The notes under the pieces were generated by a model. It worked only from the letters and a program-made list of their open reading frames with translations, searched no databases and was not told the DNA's origin. From JBEKHI01 sp050012355 (lineage in GTDB: Bacteria > Actinomycetota > Actinomycetes > Streptosporangiales > Streptosporangiaceae), in assembly GCA_050012355.1 (NCBI GenBank), contig JBEKHI010000085.1, positions 1-23,552 on the forward strand: a stretch of DNA of 23,552 nucleotides, read 5' to 3'. Of the stretch, positions 1-6,534 are shown piece by piece (position 1 is the first letter of the stretch; each line of letters begins with the position of its first letter). The position numbers were made by a program, and so were the translations under genes.

Positions 1-22
1 GGGATACCTCAATGCCACGGGC

Positions 23-368
23 TTAAGACCGAAGTGTCTTGAGGCCAGTTCCTGTTTTCGTGACGCTGGGTGATTTCCGCTGGCTGGCGGCGAGTTGCGC
101 GGGCTCTGGGAGTCCGGGGCCGCTGCGGTCAGTGACCTCCACCCGGACAGTGCCGGCGCAGGCGGTCGTCGTCACCATGACCGTCTCCCCGGGAAGACCC
201 GAACTGCTATGCCGGACGCTGTTACCGAAAAGCTCTCGTGAGCAGGACAGCATCATCCCCGCAAGGGTGCCCCGGGCCGAGCACCGTGCCCACGAACGCG
301 CGGACAAGCCGCGCCCGGTCCCCTCGCCCGACGACCCTCACGCTCTCCCGAACTTTCGTCCCAGCCAT
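23..368 (-). pseudogene. frameshifted anti-sigma-type ATP-binding protein (HATPase_c_2)
   Basis: Read on the minus strand from an ATG at 368, the frame begins MAGTKVRESV and continues to DDAVLLT. It then breaks near position 240, and the adjacent frame continues with RELFGNSVRHSSSGLPGE and VRVEVTDRSGPGLPEP down to a stop at 23-25. The joined product has the order of actinobacterial SpoIIAB/RsbW-like anti-sigma ATPases: an N-box helix (E..GNSVRHS) followed by the strand and D-R-x-G-P-G turn. Two things are wrong: an indel at about 235-245, and an early stop where the family normally continues past a G-x-G-L-x-L box (here GTGLKTLRS). Intact relatives bind ATP and control sigma factors or act as small regulatory kinases. 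This copy should not make a full fold. The family call rests on motif recognition. Confidence 0.6.
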
Positions 369-595
369 CAGCGCACCTGCTTTCCCATCCGCGCGGAAAC
401 ACCGCAAGATCGAGCGGACGCATGCAAATGCACGCTCACCTCAGCCGCTGGCGTCAAGCCGAATATGCGTCCCCGCCGCGCTGACCGCAGAAATCGATCA
501 GGCACGATCGCCCCACCCCGCGCATACCGCTGGTTAGCGCCTCGGCCAGCCGGACCCAGAAGCACACTCGGCGACCAGGAAGCCTGACGGGCGAT

Positions 596-703
596 TAATT
601 CCATCAGCGGGAGAAATATTTAGCCAAGTGATTTCATTCCATAATTGCAATACCATAGACTTCGGAATCGAATATCATATAACGCACGGAAACGGAGAGG
701 AAA
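596..703 (+). promoter_or_regulatory. AT-rich leader of the lsr2 pseudogene
   Basis: This stretch is far richer in A/T than the rest of the window and ends in a purine-rich ribosome binding site (GGAGAGG, 694-700) four bases before the ATG at 704. It probably held the lsr2 promoter. Several TA-rich hexamers could serve as a -10 box and I cannot choose between them. The region from about 370 to 595 shows nothing else I can support. Confidence 0.35.
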
Positions 704-1035
704 ATGGCGCAATAGGTAAGCGTACTGCTCGTCGACGATATCGACGGCAGCGAGGCCTGAGGGACCATCTCATTCGGCCTGGACGGCACTCGTTACGAGA
801 TCGACCTGAACGGCGAGCACGCCCGGGAGCTGCGGGTGGGGCTGGAGCGTTACGTCAAGGCGGCCCGCAAGGTCACCAGGTCCTCCGGCCGGCCCACCCA
901 CGTCCGCAGGGCCTCCGCAGACGAGAAGAACAAAGGGGTACGCGACCGGGCCAGGGACCAGGGCCTGAGGTCAACGACCGCAGCCGCATCCCCGCCCATA
1001 TCGTCGCCAAGTACGAGGCGGAGAACGGCAAGTAG
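704..1035 (+). pseudogene. lsr2: Lsr2-family nucleoid-associated protein, inactivated
   Basis: Reading from ATG 704 gives MAQ, a TAG stop (713-715), then VSVLLVDDIDGSEA, a TGA stop (758-760), then GTISFGLDGTRYEIDLNGEH and a helical stretch to about 975. A one-base deletion there (CTGGAG read as CTGAG) moves the frame, which then continues with EVNDRSRIPAHIVAKYEAEN to the TAG at 1033-1035. Corrected, it is about 110 residues, the normal Lsr2 length, with the N-terminal oligomerisation domain and C-terminal DNA-binding domain in order. The DNA-contact R-G-R of the family reads R-S-R here. Lsr2 coats AT-rich, often foreign, DNA and silences it. A good ribosome binding site (694-700) remains, so this is a recently lost gene rather than a chance resemblance. 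Confidence 0.88.
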
Positions 1036-1497
1036 CTCACGCCTTCCACCGGCCCGGGCTCAGCGACTCCAGCAGGCTTCTAATATGAGTCCTCGCCTCC
1101 GGAAGGAAACCACCTGAATCTCCAAGGGGCCGGTGGCGAATTACCGATATGCCATCAGCAGAATACCGGACGGCATCGCCGTCCGGGTATTGCCTCGAGG
1201 GGCCGGGCATACCAAACATGACACTGTACCCCGTGGAAGTCGAAGCATGTCTTATGCGGTCCGCCCGCGAAGCGGAGCCTGGCTAGCATCAGCCGGTACC
1301 GCAGCCAAGGCAACAAACCGCCCGCAGAGGTACATCTCAGGTACATTTGCGCGCTCACCAGCAGGTACGCGGGCTAGCCAAGTCAGCCGAGCAGGACCGC
1401 ACGCAGCGCGACGGCGACGGCCGACGGCAGGTTCAGCCGGCCCGCCGACAGCGACACGGACTGCGAAGCTCCGGGCGGGCTGCGGGTCCCGGCCGCC
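1036..1497. other. gene-free stretch
   Basis: Open frames here have no recognisable domain and their codon use does not favour any one frame. The only clear structure is the hairpin at 1163-1190. An 8-bp direct repeat (AGGTACAT) occurs twice about 13 bp apart near 1327-1347, which is too short to interpret. Confidence 0.5.
1163..1190. terminator. strong hairpin, terminator-like
   Basis: ATACCGGACGGC (1163-1174) pairs with the matching arm at 1178-1190 across a 3-nt ATC loop, with one bulged G. There is no T-run on either side. It lies about 130 bp beyond the lsr2 stop, so it may be a factor-dependent or bidirectional terminator. Confidence 0.4.
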
Positions 1498-1512
1498 TCA
1501 GGATGCGGCCGG
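1489..1512 (-). terminator. hairpin overlapping the MerR stop codon
   Basis: CCGGCCGC (1489-1496) and GCGGCCGG (1505-1512) form a perfect 8-bp GC-only stem. The 8-nt loop contains the regulator's stop codon (1498-1500). No U-tract follows on the minus strand. It is a plausible 3' end for the MerR-like transcript. Confidence 0.4.
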
Positions 1513-1833
1513 CGGATTCGCGGATCCGGCGGCGCGGTACTCGGCGTTGATGCGCAGGGCCTCTTCGAGCTGGTCCTCGAGGATGACGATGCGGCAGGCC
1601 GCCTCGACGGGGGTCCCGTGGTCGACAAGTTCCCGGGCGCGGGCCGCGATGCGCAGCTGGTAGCGGGAGTAGCGGCGGTGGCCGCCCTCGGAGCGGAGCG
1701 GGGTGATCAGGCCGGCTTCGCCGATGGCGCGCAGGAAGCCCTGGGTGGTGCCGAGCATCTCGGCGGCCCGGCCCATCGTGTAGGCGGGGTAGTCGTCGTC
1801 GTCGAGCCGGCCGTAGGAGTCGCCTGCTGTCAT
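1498..1833 (-). CDS. small MerR-family transcriptional regulator
   Basis: A 111-aa protein. Residues 17-60 (AYTMGRAAEMLGT, then FLRAIGEAGLITPLRS, then GGHRRYSRYQL) are a MerR-type winged helix-turn-helix with the characteristic G-G-H-R-R-Y wing. Residues 63-100 form a charged helix (ARARELV, then VILEDQLEEALRINAEYR) that would pair as the dimerisation coiled coil. There is no effector domain and no cysteine pair, so it is a short MerR/SoxR-like protein of unknown signal. I chose the ATG at 1833 because the protein then starts MTAGDSYGRLDDDDYP just before the fold; an in-frame extension upstream to about 2007 would read through the palindrome and looks non-coding. Its ribosome binding site is weak (CAGGTGCT). 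The 32-bp palindrome at 1859-1890 sits directly upstream and is a candidate operator or leader hairpin. Confidence 0.82.
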   Translation of the reverse strand: MTAGDSYGRLDDDDYPAYTMGRAAEMLGTTQGFLRAIGEAGLITPLRSEGGHRRYSRYQLRIAARARELVDHGTPVEAACRIVILEDQLEEALRINAEYRAAGSANPPAAS

Positions 1834-1858
1834 AGCACCTGTCTGCGAAACGCATTGA

Positions 1859-1890
1859 GGGGTCCTGGTGCCGTACGGCACCAGGACCCC
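1859..1890. repeat. perfect 32-bp palindrome upstream of the MerR gene
   Basis: GGGGTCCTGGTGCCGT (1859-1874) is followed immediately by its exact reverse complement (1875-1890), centred on GTAC, with no mismatch and no loop. It ends 25 bp upstream of the MerR start codon. It could be an operator for the MerR dimer, a leader hairpin in its mRNA, or a bidirectional terminator. Confidence 0.75.
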
Positions 1891-2436
1891 GAAGGAACTT
1901 GCTACACCACCGGCCGGCCCTGGTAATGCGCCGGCTCTGTGTTTCCGCGGACCCGGCCGAGATGCTGCCGGGGGTGCGGGGATCGCGGTTGCTTGACCGG
2001 AGACCACCTCACTATCGATGTCCTGCGGTACCCGGGCCCAAGACTCCCGCCCGGGCGATCCTGATGGCGCCTGGCTCCTCCGTTCTTCCCTCTGGGATCA
2101 ATCACTTGCCATGCGGGTGTTGCGTGTTACGCGGTGGCCTGCGGTAGCGCCACTCTCCGGCAGCCAGCCCTGGTGCCCGTCCTTCGCCTGCTCAGGCTTA
2201 GAGCCCCGCTGCCGGACTTCCCGGTGCGCGCGTCCGCAGCCGACGCCTTCACCGGGGTGCTGCTCACTGACTTCGCTGCCGCCCGGCAGTTCATCTCTGC
2301 CAGGCCCTACTGTCTCTCTGGGCTACGAGAGAAACTATACCCATGCAACCGCCGAATGTCTACTCCAGCCACCATAGATTTTGCGATGTTCGAGGCAGAG
2401 GTAATCTGCTCCCCATCCCGCGGGAGGCCTCCTCCC
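1891..2436. other. gene-free stretch
   Basis: Several overlapping frames are open on both strands, but none shows a domain, a consistent codon bias or a convincing ribosome binding site. I see no RNA gene or mobile-element end in it. Confidence 0.4.
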
Positions 2437-2568
2437 ATGAAGATCCAGCCCTCCCGCCCCGAGGTAGTCCCGGGGTTCATGCAGCACCTGGCAGCGCGGG
2501 CCGGCTGCGACCCGGACACCTTGCCGCCAGGCGCCGGCCGTGTCGGCGTCAGGGAGCTGCTGCCCTAG
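2437..2568 (+). CDS. possible 43-aa protein, unknown
   Basis: An ATG at 2437 follows GGGAGG (2422-2427) with 9-nt spacing and opens a 43-codon frame beginning MKIQPSRPEVVPGFMQHL. It has no recognisable domain. It overlaps the 3' end of the better-supported minus-strand gene at 2549-2875 by 20 bp. The ribosome binding site is the only real support, and it lies in a small palindrome (GGAGGCCTCC), so this may be chance. Confidence 0.25.
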   Translation: MKIQPSRPEVVPGFMQHLAARAGCDPDTLPPGAGRVGVRELLP

Positions 2569-2875
2569 TCAGGACAGCCACGATGGCTACGACGGCCTGC
2601 CCCAGGCCCGCCATGCTCGCCAGGTACTGCTGTTCCGCCGACGGCGGCCTCGGCGGCTTCGGCACCAGCTCCCGGACAGACCGGGACTCCGTCCGCTGGC
2701 CGGCTTTCCGCGACACCGGCCACTGGTCCGGCCATCCATTGCCCAGGGCCAGTCTGGCCGCCCCGTGATCGATCCCGGCCGGAACCGTCAGGGCGGCCCA
2801 CGAGACGCAGTGCGACCAGAGCTCCCCGCAGGCGGCCAGGACACCAGCCGCCAAGCCAACCTCATGCACGGGCAC
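2549..2875 (-). CDS. hypothetical protein, 108 aa
   Basis: I do not recognise this family. The frame starts at a GTG (2875) and has strongly G/C-biased third positions, unlike its surroundings, so it is probably real. The protein has an N-terminal small-residue/hydrophobic segment (about residues 6-33, EVGLAAGVLAACGELW onward), a charged middle with a proline run (LVPKPPRPPS, about 72-81) and a hydrophobic C-terminal helix (MAGLGQAVVAIVAVL, about 88-102) that could insert in or lie on a membrane. There is a second in-frame GTG two codons downstream, so the exact start is uncertain. It has no operon partner: the nearest genes are the MerR gene (same strand, 700 bp away) and mobile-element-like repeats upstream. 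Confidence 0.5.
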   Translation of the reverse strand: MPVHEVGLAAGVLAACGELWSHCVSWAALTVPAGIDHGAARLALGNGWPDQWPVSRKAGQRTESRSVRELVPKPPRPPSAEQQYLASMAGLGQAVVAIVAVLTRAAAP

Positions 2876-2922
2876 TTTGGAAGCACTCGGCTACCTAACG
2901 CGTTCGCTGCTTCGACGAACTA

Positions 2923-3046
2923 GTGACAACTGCTGTGGCAATTCACGGCTGGTGACAACAATCTTGGCCAGGCAGTGACAGTTATCGTGGCCCGGGAAGA
3001 CCGAACGGCCTGCTCGGGCCGCGCTCAGGTGACAACTAGCGTGGCC
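2923..3046 (+). repeat. four direct copies of an 18-bp motif (GTGACAACTATCGTGGCC-like)
   Basis: Copies lie at 2923-2940, 2952-2969, 2975-2992 and 3029-3046. All begin GTGACA and share a TGGC core near the 3' end. Clusters of such spaced direct repeats are typical of the ends of IS21-family elements, and the outermost copy starts TGACAA in keeping with 5'-TG ends. No istA or istB gene is in the window. The alternative is an iteron-like or multi-site operator array. A degenerate inverted counterpart occurs at 3765-3868. Confidence 0.55.
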
Positions 3047-3356
3047 GGTCACAGGAGAGTGTCCGTCCGGGCTGCGCTTATGCCAATGCCTGGGCGCAAT
3101 CTTGATCATGGACTCAAGTCTCGCGCGCCGCGGCCACGCGATCGCGCATCCGCTGGGTGGCGGCCATGATCGCGCCAACGACAGCTGTGGTGACCCCGGG
3201 TGGGCCTTGTCCTGCCTGGTGGACGGGGTGTATCTGGCCCTGCTAGCGTCGATCTTGCACCTTCCGCCTAGCGCGGTTCCGCTTGTCAGTGACGTCCGTT
3301 TTCGCAGGTCTGCATAGCGCTTGGCGCGGTTGACCAGTGCCCAGAACGGCCGCCGG
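3047..3356. other. gene-free stretch between repeats and regulator fragment
   Basis: No frame here has a recognisable domain. It is the interval between the direct-repeat cluster and the XRE fragment, and may be the scar of a deleted mobile element. Confidence 0.4.
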
Positions 3357-3750
3357 CACCAGGCCCTGGACTTGAGCTCCGAGGCCGGGGCAGCCGCTGC
3401 GCGGATGCCGGCCGGACGGGTCACGCAGCTGGCGTTCTCGGTCGCCGGAGTCGACGTCTACCAGATCGGCATCCATAACGCCCTCGGCGATTCCGCCGCA
3501 GCCCTGTCCCATGCCCGCGCCGTCGACCAGGCGCAACTGCCCACCCCGGAACGGCACGCCCGGTTCTGCATCGACACCGCTCGCGCCTGGCAGCAGCACG
3601 GACGTCCCGGCCAGGCATACCGGGCGCTCCTGGCCGCCGAACGGCACGCACCGAAGAGATCTCCCGTACGTCGGTCCGGGCGTTGATCACCTCCATGAGT
3701 CCCGCGGGCCCGGCGCCCGACGATCAGGATCATCGTCCGAGTGTGTGTCC
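3357..3750 (+). pseudogene. C-terminal fragment of an XRE-type regulator with TPR-like domain
   Basis: The frame from about 3357 reads ALDLSSEAGAAAARMPAG, then VYQIGIHNALGDSAAALSHA, then TARAWQQHGRPGQAYRALLA and ERHAP. This is the helical tetratricopeptide-like C-terminal region of the large streptomycete family of helix-turn-helix regulators. The N-terminal DNA-binding domain is absent. After ERHAP (about 3655) a one-base deletion shifts the frame. The neighbouring frame continues EEISRTSVRALITSM, the expected next helix, and a further shift near 3700 gives PTIRII. It cannot encode a working regulator. It lies between two clusters of IS21-like repeats, which fits disruption by a mobile element. 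Confidence 0.65.
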
Positions 3751-3764
3751 AGCACCGCGATCAT

Positions 3765-3868
3765 GCGGTAGCAATTGTTACTGCTGCGTCGCGTAACGAC
3801 CCGCCGACCGTCGTTATGGCGCATATATGACCTGCGCCACTCCGGGCGGGGACATTTGTCACTGCGCA
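3765..3868. repeat. degenerate inverted copies of the 18-bp motif / shared upstream motif
   Basis: Read on the minus strand, 3862 to 3845 matches 13 of 18 positions of the GTGACAACTATCGTGGCC consensus, and 3782 to 3765 matches it more weakly, so this cluster is inverted relative to 2923-3046. On the plus strand the same sites read TTGTTACTGC (3775-3784) and TTGTCACTGC (3856-3865). The second is part of a 19-bp block (3850-3868) that recurs upstream of the ABC importer at 7349-7367. It may be an IS end, a regulator site, or one reused as the other. Confidence 0.4.
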
Positions 3869-3937
3869 TCCCCGAGGTTTGCCCAAGACTTGCTCGTGCC
3901 GCTCAGGGAACCGGAGCCGGCACCACTCTGAGACGAC

Positions 3938-3953
3938 AGGGAGGCGCGCTATC
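3938..3953 (+). promoter_or_regulatory. ribosome binding site before an ATC codon
   Basis: AGGGAGG (3938-3944) is followed, after six bases, by ATC GCT AGC AAG in the frame of the methyltransferase. The spacing is ideal for initiation at the ATC. No ATG, GTG or TTG lies at the right distance, which makes this site decisive for the start of the gene. Confidence 0.5.
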
Positions 3954-4697
3954 GCTAGCAAGGAATCCACCAGCCCCTGGGACCTGATCCAGCCCTGGGA
4001 TGTCGAACTGATGGGCCCGCAGATCCTCGACGCCGACCAGCGCGCTAGCTGGGCGCTGGCGTTCCGCATCGCCGGCGGTCTGCCGTTCATCTGGGGAGAA
4101 CTGGCCAAGCCGCTGTCGGAGATGATCTACGGCTTGCTCGAGCTACGCCCTGGTGACCGGGTGCTGATCATCGGGGAGGGGATCGCGCCCGCCGGCTGGG
4201 CCGAGGATATCGGGCAGTTGGTAGGTCCCGATGGGGTCGTCGACACGGTGGAGATCATCCGGGAGGGGCGCCGCCACATCGAAGGCGGGATCCTCGGGCG
4301 CAACGGGCAGATCGGGTGCTGGCAGTGGACCTATACCCACGACAAGGCCGACGAGTACTACGACTGCGTCGGGGTCTTGCAGTCTACCCAGCACTGTGAT
4401 GACTGGAAGGAGACGGCCGCCGAGCTACTGCGTGTGATGAAGCCCGGCCGCCGCATCGTGCTGGCGGAAGCGGCCCTCAACGGGCCCCTGTTCCACACCC
4501 GTGTCAACGCCGACCTGCACCTGCGGCAGTGGTACGAGAAGGCCATGAGCTACATGGAGATCAGCCCGGACCAGATCCCCTACTACAGCCAGGACGAGCT
4601 GCGAGAAGCATTCGGGGATGGCGTGGACGATCCCCGGACCTTCGAGTGGCGGGGCATCGAGATGTTCTGGGGCCGGAAGACCCCCGGCGCGAACTGA
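3951..4697 (+). CDS. SAM-dependent methyltransferase (class I fold)
   Basis: About 248 aa. From the ATC start, residues 71-80 (VLIIGEGIAP) form motif I of a Rossmann-type methyltransferase, with the glycine loop read as G-E-G-I. The acidic residue after strand 2 is E101 (DTVEII), and a hydrophobic post-III strand follows (MKPGRRIVLAEAAL). The N-terminal 60 residues are helical and probably cap the substrate pocket. The substrate is not evident. The gene ends 12 bp before the hydrolase gene, so the two are co-transcribed. The start is uncertain: ATC 3951 has the best ribosome binding site, a TTG at 3879 would add 24 unlikely arginine- and serine-rich residues, and the first internal ATG (4011) would lose conserved-looking sequence. 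Two TTGTYACTGC motifs lie upstream. Confidence 0.82.
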   Translation: MASKESTSPWDLIQPWDVELMGPQILDADQRASWALAFRIAGGLPFIWGELAKPLSEMIYGLLELRPGDRVLIIGEGIAPAGWAEDIGQLVGPDGVVDTVEIIREGRRHIEGGILGRNGQIGCWQWTYTHDKADEYYDCVGVLQSTQHCDDWKETAAELLRVMKPGRRIVLAEAALNGPLFHTRVNADLHLRQWYEKAMSYMEISPDQIPYYSQDELREAFGDGVDDPRTFEWRGIEMFWGRKTPGAN

Positions 4698-4709
4698 GGG
4701 GAAGGGCAG

Positions 4710-6437
4710 ATGCGACCTACACCCGATTGGCACGCGAAGATCTCGCAGCCGGTCCACGACGTCTTCACGGACGAGCGGGACGTCCTGATCCCGATGCGGG
4801 ATGGCGTCGTCCTGACGGCTGACGTCCATCGTCCGCGGGCCGATAGCAGGTTCCCCGCGCTCGTGGCTTTCGAGCCTTGGGGCAAGGACCACGAGGCGCT
4901 GGGGAACCACTTCCCGCACCAGCGCCGTCCGAGTCCGCTGTGGGACGGATCGCTCGAAGGGGGCGACACACGCTACCTCGTCTCCCGTGGCTACGCCCAC
5001 GTGGTCGTGGACGCTAGGGGCACTGGTGCCTCCGGTGGCGAGCTCGCGGGCGTCATGGGAGTGGGCGGTTCGGGTGAGGGACGGGACATTCACGACGTCA
5101 TCGAGTGGGTCGCCGGGCAGCCCTGGTGCGACGGCAACGTCGGCATGATCGGCATCTCCTACCTGGCCGCGGTCCAGATCCTGGCCGCCGCGCAGCGGCC
5201 ACCGCATCTGCGGGCGATCTTCCCCGAGGGAGGCCACTATGACGGCTACCGCCACGTGTACCACGGAGGCATCCTCTGGCAGATGCCCCGCGCGGCGATG
5301 CGCGGTCGCGGCGGCGACAGCATGCTCGCCGTCCTGCGGCCCGAGTCGGCGACGCACAAGCAGGTGGGCGAGGCGGAGTACAGGCGCATGATCTCCGAGC
5401 GCCTCGCCGACCCCGACATCCGCTATCACCCGAACTACCACCAACTGCTCCAGTACCCGGAGCTCGACCCGATCTGGCTGGACTACCTCATTAACCCTCT
5501 CGACGGACAGTTCTGGCAGGGAGAAGAAACGCTCGAGCAGCGGCTGGAGAAGATCGACATCCCGGTGCACCTCGGCGTGCAGATGGGCCGCGGCTGGCAG
5601 CTCGACGAAACGATCAACGTCTTCAACGGGCTCGGCTCCGTCAAGCAGCTGGCGATCCGCCCGGGACCGCCCATGCAGGAACGGCCGTTCAACGAGTTCC
5701 ACGATGAGATCGTCCGCTGGTACGACCACTGGCTGAAGGGCAACGACACCGGGATGCTCGATCAGCCGCCCATCCAGATTCAGGTGGAGGGCACTACTGC
5801 GACACGGTATTACGACCAGTGGCCGATCCCAGGTACCGAATGGACGCAGGTCTTCCTCCGCCCCGGAGGGCGTCTGTCACTCGATCCGGAGCGGCTCGGC
5901 GCCGGGGACGCGCCGCCGGACGGCTTCTATCAGGCGCCGCAGCGCGTCACGGACCAGGTCGGGCGGGTCGTCTACCAGACACTGCCGCTGGAGCAGGATC
6001 TCGAGATGATCGGGCCCGCCGCGCTGCATCTATGGGCGACCATCGATACCGAGGACACCAACTGGATGGTGTCGCTGTCCGATGTCGCCGACGACGGATC
6101 GCGGACTCAGATCACCACCGGCTGGCTCAAGGCCTCGCACCGGGCGCTCGACGAGGAACGATCGCAGCCTTGGTCGCCGCATCATCCGCACGACGCGGCG
6201 GTCCCGGTCGAGCCGGACCAGATCACCGGGTACGCGATCCGGATCTATCCGATCGCACACCGGCTGGCGGCCGGGCACCGCCTCAGGCTCGAGATCAAGA
6301 GCATCGAGGATCTCAGCGAGGTTGACCCGATGCTCCCTCCGGAGAGCTCGCACCTGAACTCCGCACGGGCAACGACCCACAAGATCTACCGTGACAGCCT
6401 CCGGCAGTCGCACCTGATCCTCCCCGTGATCCCCTGA
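4710..6437 (+). CDS. CocE/NonD-family (X-Pro dipeptidyl-peptidase-like) hydrolase
   Basis: A 575-aa protein with the full family architecture. The N-terminal alpha/beta-hydrolase starts at IPMRDGVVLTADVHRP (27-42). The DARGTGASGG strand is at 101-110, the nucleophile elbow GISYLA has S150, a helical cap spans about 190-280, and the C-terminal jelly-roll covers about 380-570 (for example LPLEQDLEMIGPAAL). Relatives hydrolyse esters or amides in the cytoplasm. The acid is probably D299 (GWQLDE). The expected G-P-W-x-H segment that supplies the catalytic His reads RPGPPMQ (317-323), without His; H331 is the nearest candidate. The oxyanion Tyr is replaced by Trp (EPWGK, W57). So either the triad is rearranged or the activity is unusual. 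A good ribosome binding site (AGGGGAAGG) precedes the ATG. It lies in an operon with the methyltransferase. Confidence 0.87.
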   Translation: MRPTPDWHAKISQPVHDVFTDERDVLIPMRDGVVLTADVHRPRADSRFPALVAFEPWGKDHEALGNHFPHQRRPSPLWDGSLEGGDTRYLVSRGYAHVVVDARGTGASGGELAGVMGVGGSGEGRDIHDVIEWVAGQPWCDGNVGMIGISYLAAVQILAAAQRPPHLRAIFPEGGHYDGYRHVYHGGILWQMPRAAMRGRGGDSMLAVLRPESATHKQVGEAEYRRMISERLADPDIRYHPNYHQLLQYPELDPIWLDYLINPLDGQFWQGEETLEQRLEKIDIPVHLGVQMGRGWQLDETINVFNGLGSVKQLAIRPGPPMQERPFNEFHDEIVRWYDHWLKGNDTGMLDQPPIQIQVEGTTATRYYDQWPIPGTEWTQVFLRPGGRLSLDPERLGAGDAPPDGFYQAPQRVTDQVGRVVYQTLPLEQDLEMIGPAALHLWATIDTEDTNWMVSLSDVADDGSRTQITTGWLKASHRALDEERSQPWSPHHPHDAAVPVEPDQITGYAIRIYPIAHRLAAGHRLRLEIKSIEDLSEVDPMLPPESSHLNSARATTHKIYRDSLRQSHLILPVIP

Positions 6438-6470
6438 CAAATCATGATGCCTGTGGGGATGTCTCGAATA

Positions 6471-6491
6471 TTTTGTCGTTTGCGAAGACAA
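6471..6491. promoter_or_regulatory. inverted repeat upstream of the Crp-family gene
   Basis: TTGTC (6473-6477) and GACAA (6487-6491) form a dyad with a 9-bp spacer, 44 bp upstream of the regulator's start. The left half lies in TTTTGTCGTTTGCGAAG, which resembles TTTTGTTACTGCGAAG upstream of the ABC importer. It is a candidate autoregulatory site for the Crp-family protein. Confidence 0.4.
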
Positions 6492-6534
6492 GTAGAATCA
6501 GAGGACTCAAAGTCGAGTGCGCTGAGGGGCAATC

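Noticed and set aside
39..587. A 182-codon open frame on the plus strand.
   Set aside because: It is antisense to the anti-sigma-like pseudogene, has no domain and is rich in Arg/Pro/Ala as expected for a shadow frame.
2000..2400. Possible structured RNA or group II intron end in the gene-free stretch.
   Set aside because: I could not find the conserved domain V hairpin or any other specific core; ordinary GC-rich complementarity explains the short stems.
2923..3046. Possible CRISPR array.
   Set aside because: Repeats are only 18 bp and imperfect, spacers are 11, 5 and 36 bp, and no cas gene is present.
4425..5729. A 434-codon open frame on the minus strand across the methyltransferase and hydrolase genes.
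   Set aside because: It is the antisense shadow of two clearly recognisable plus-strand enzymes and has no ribosome binding site or domain.
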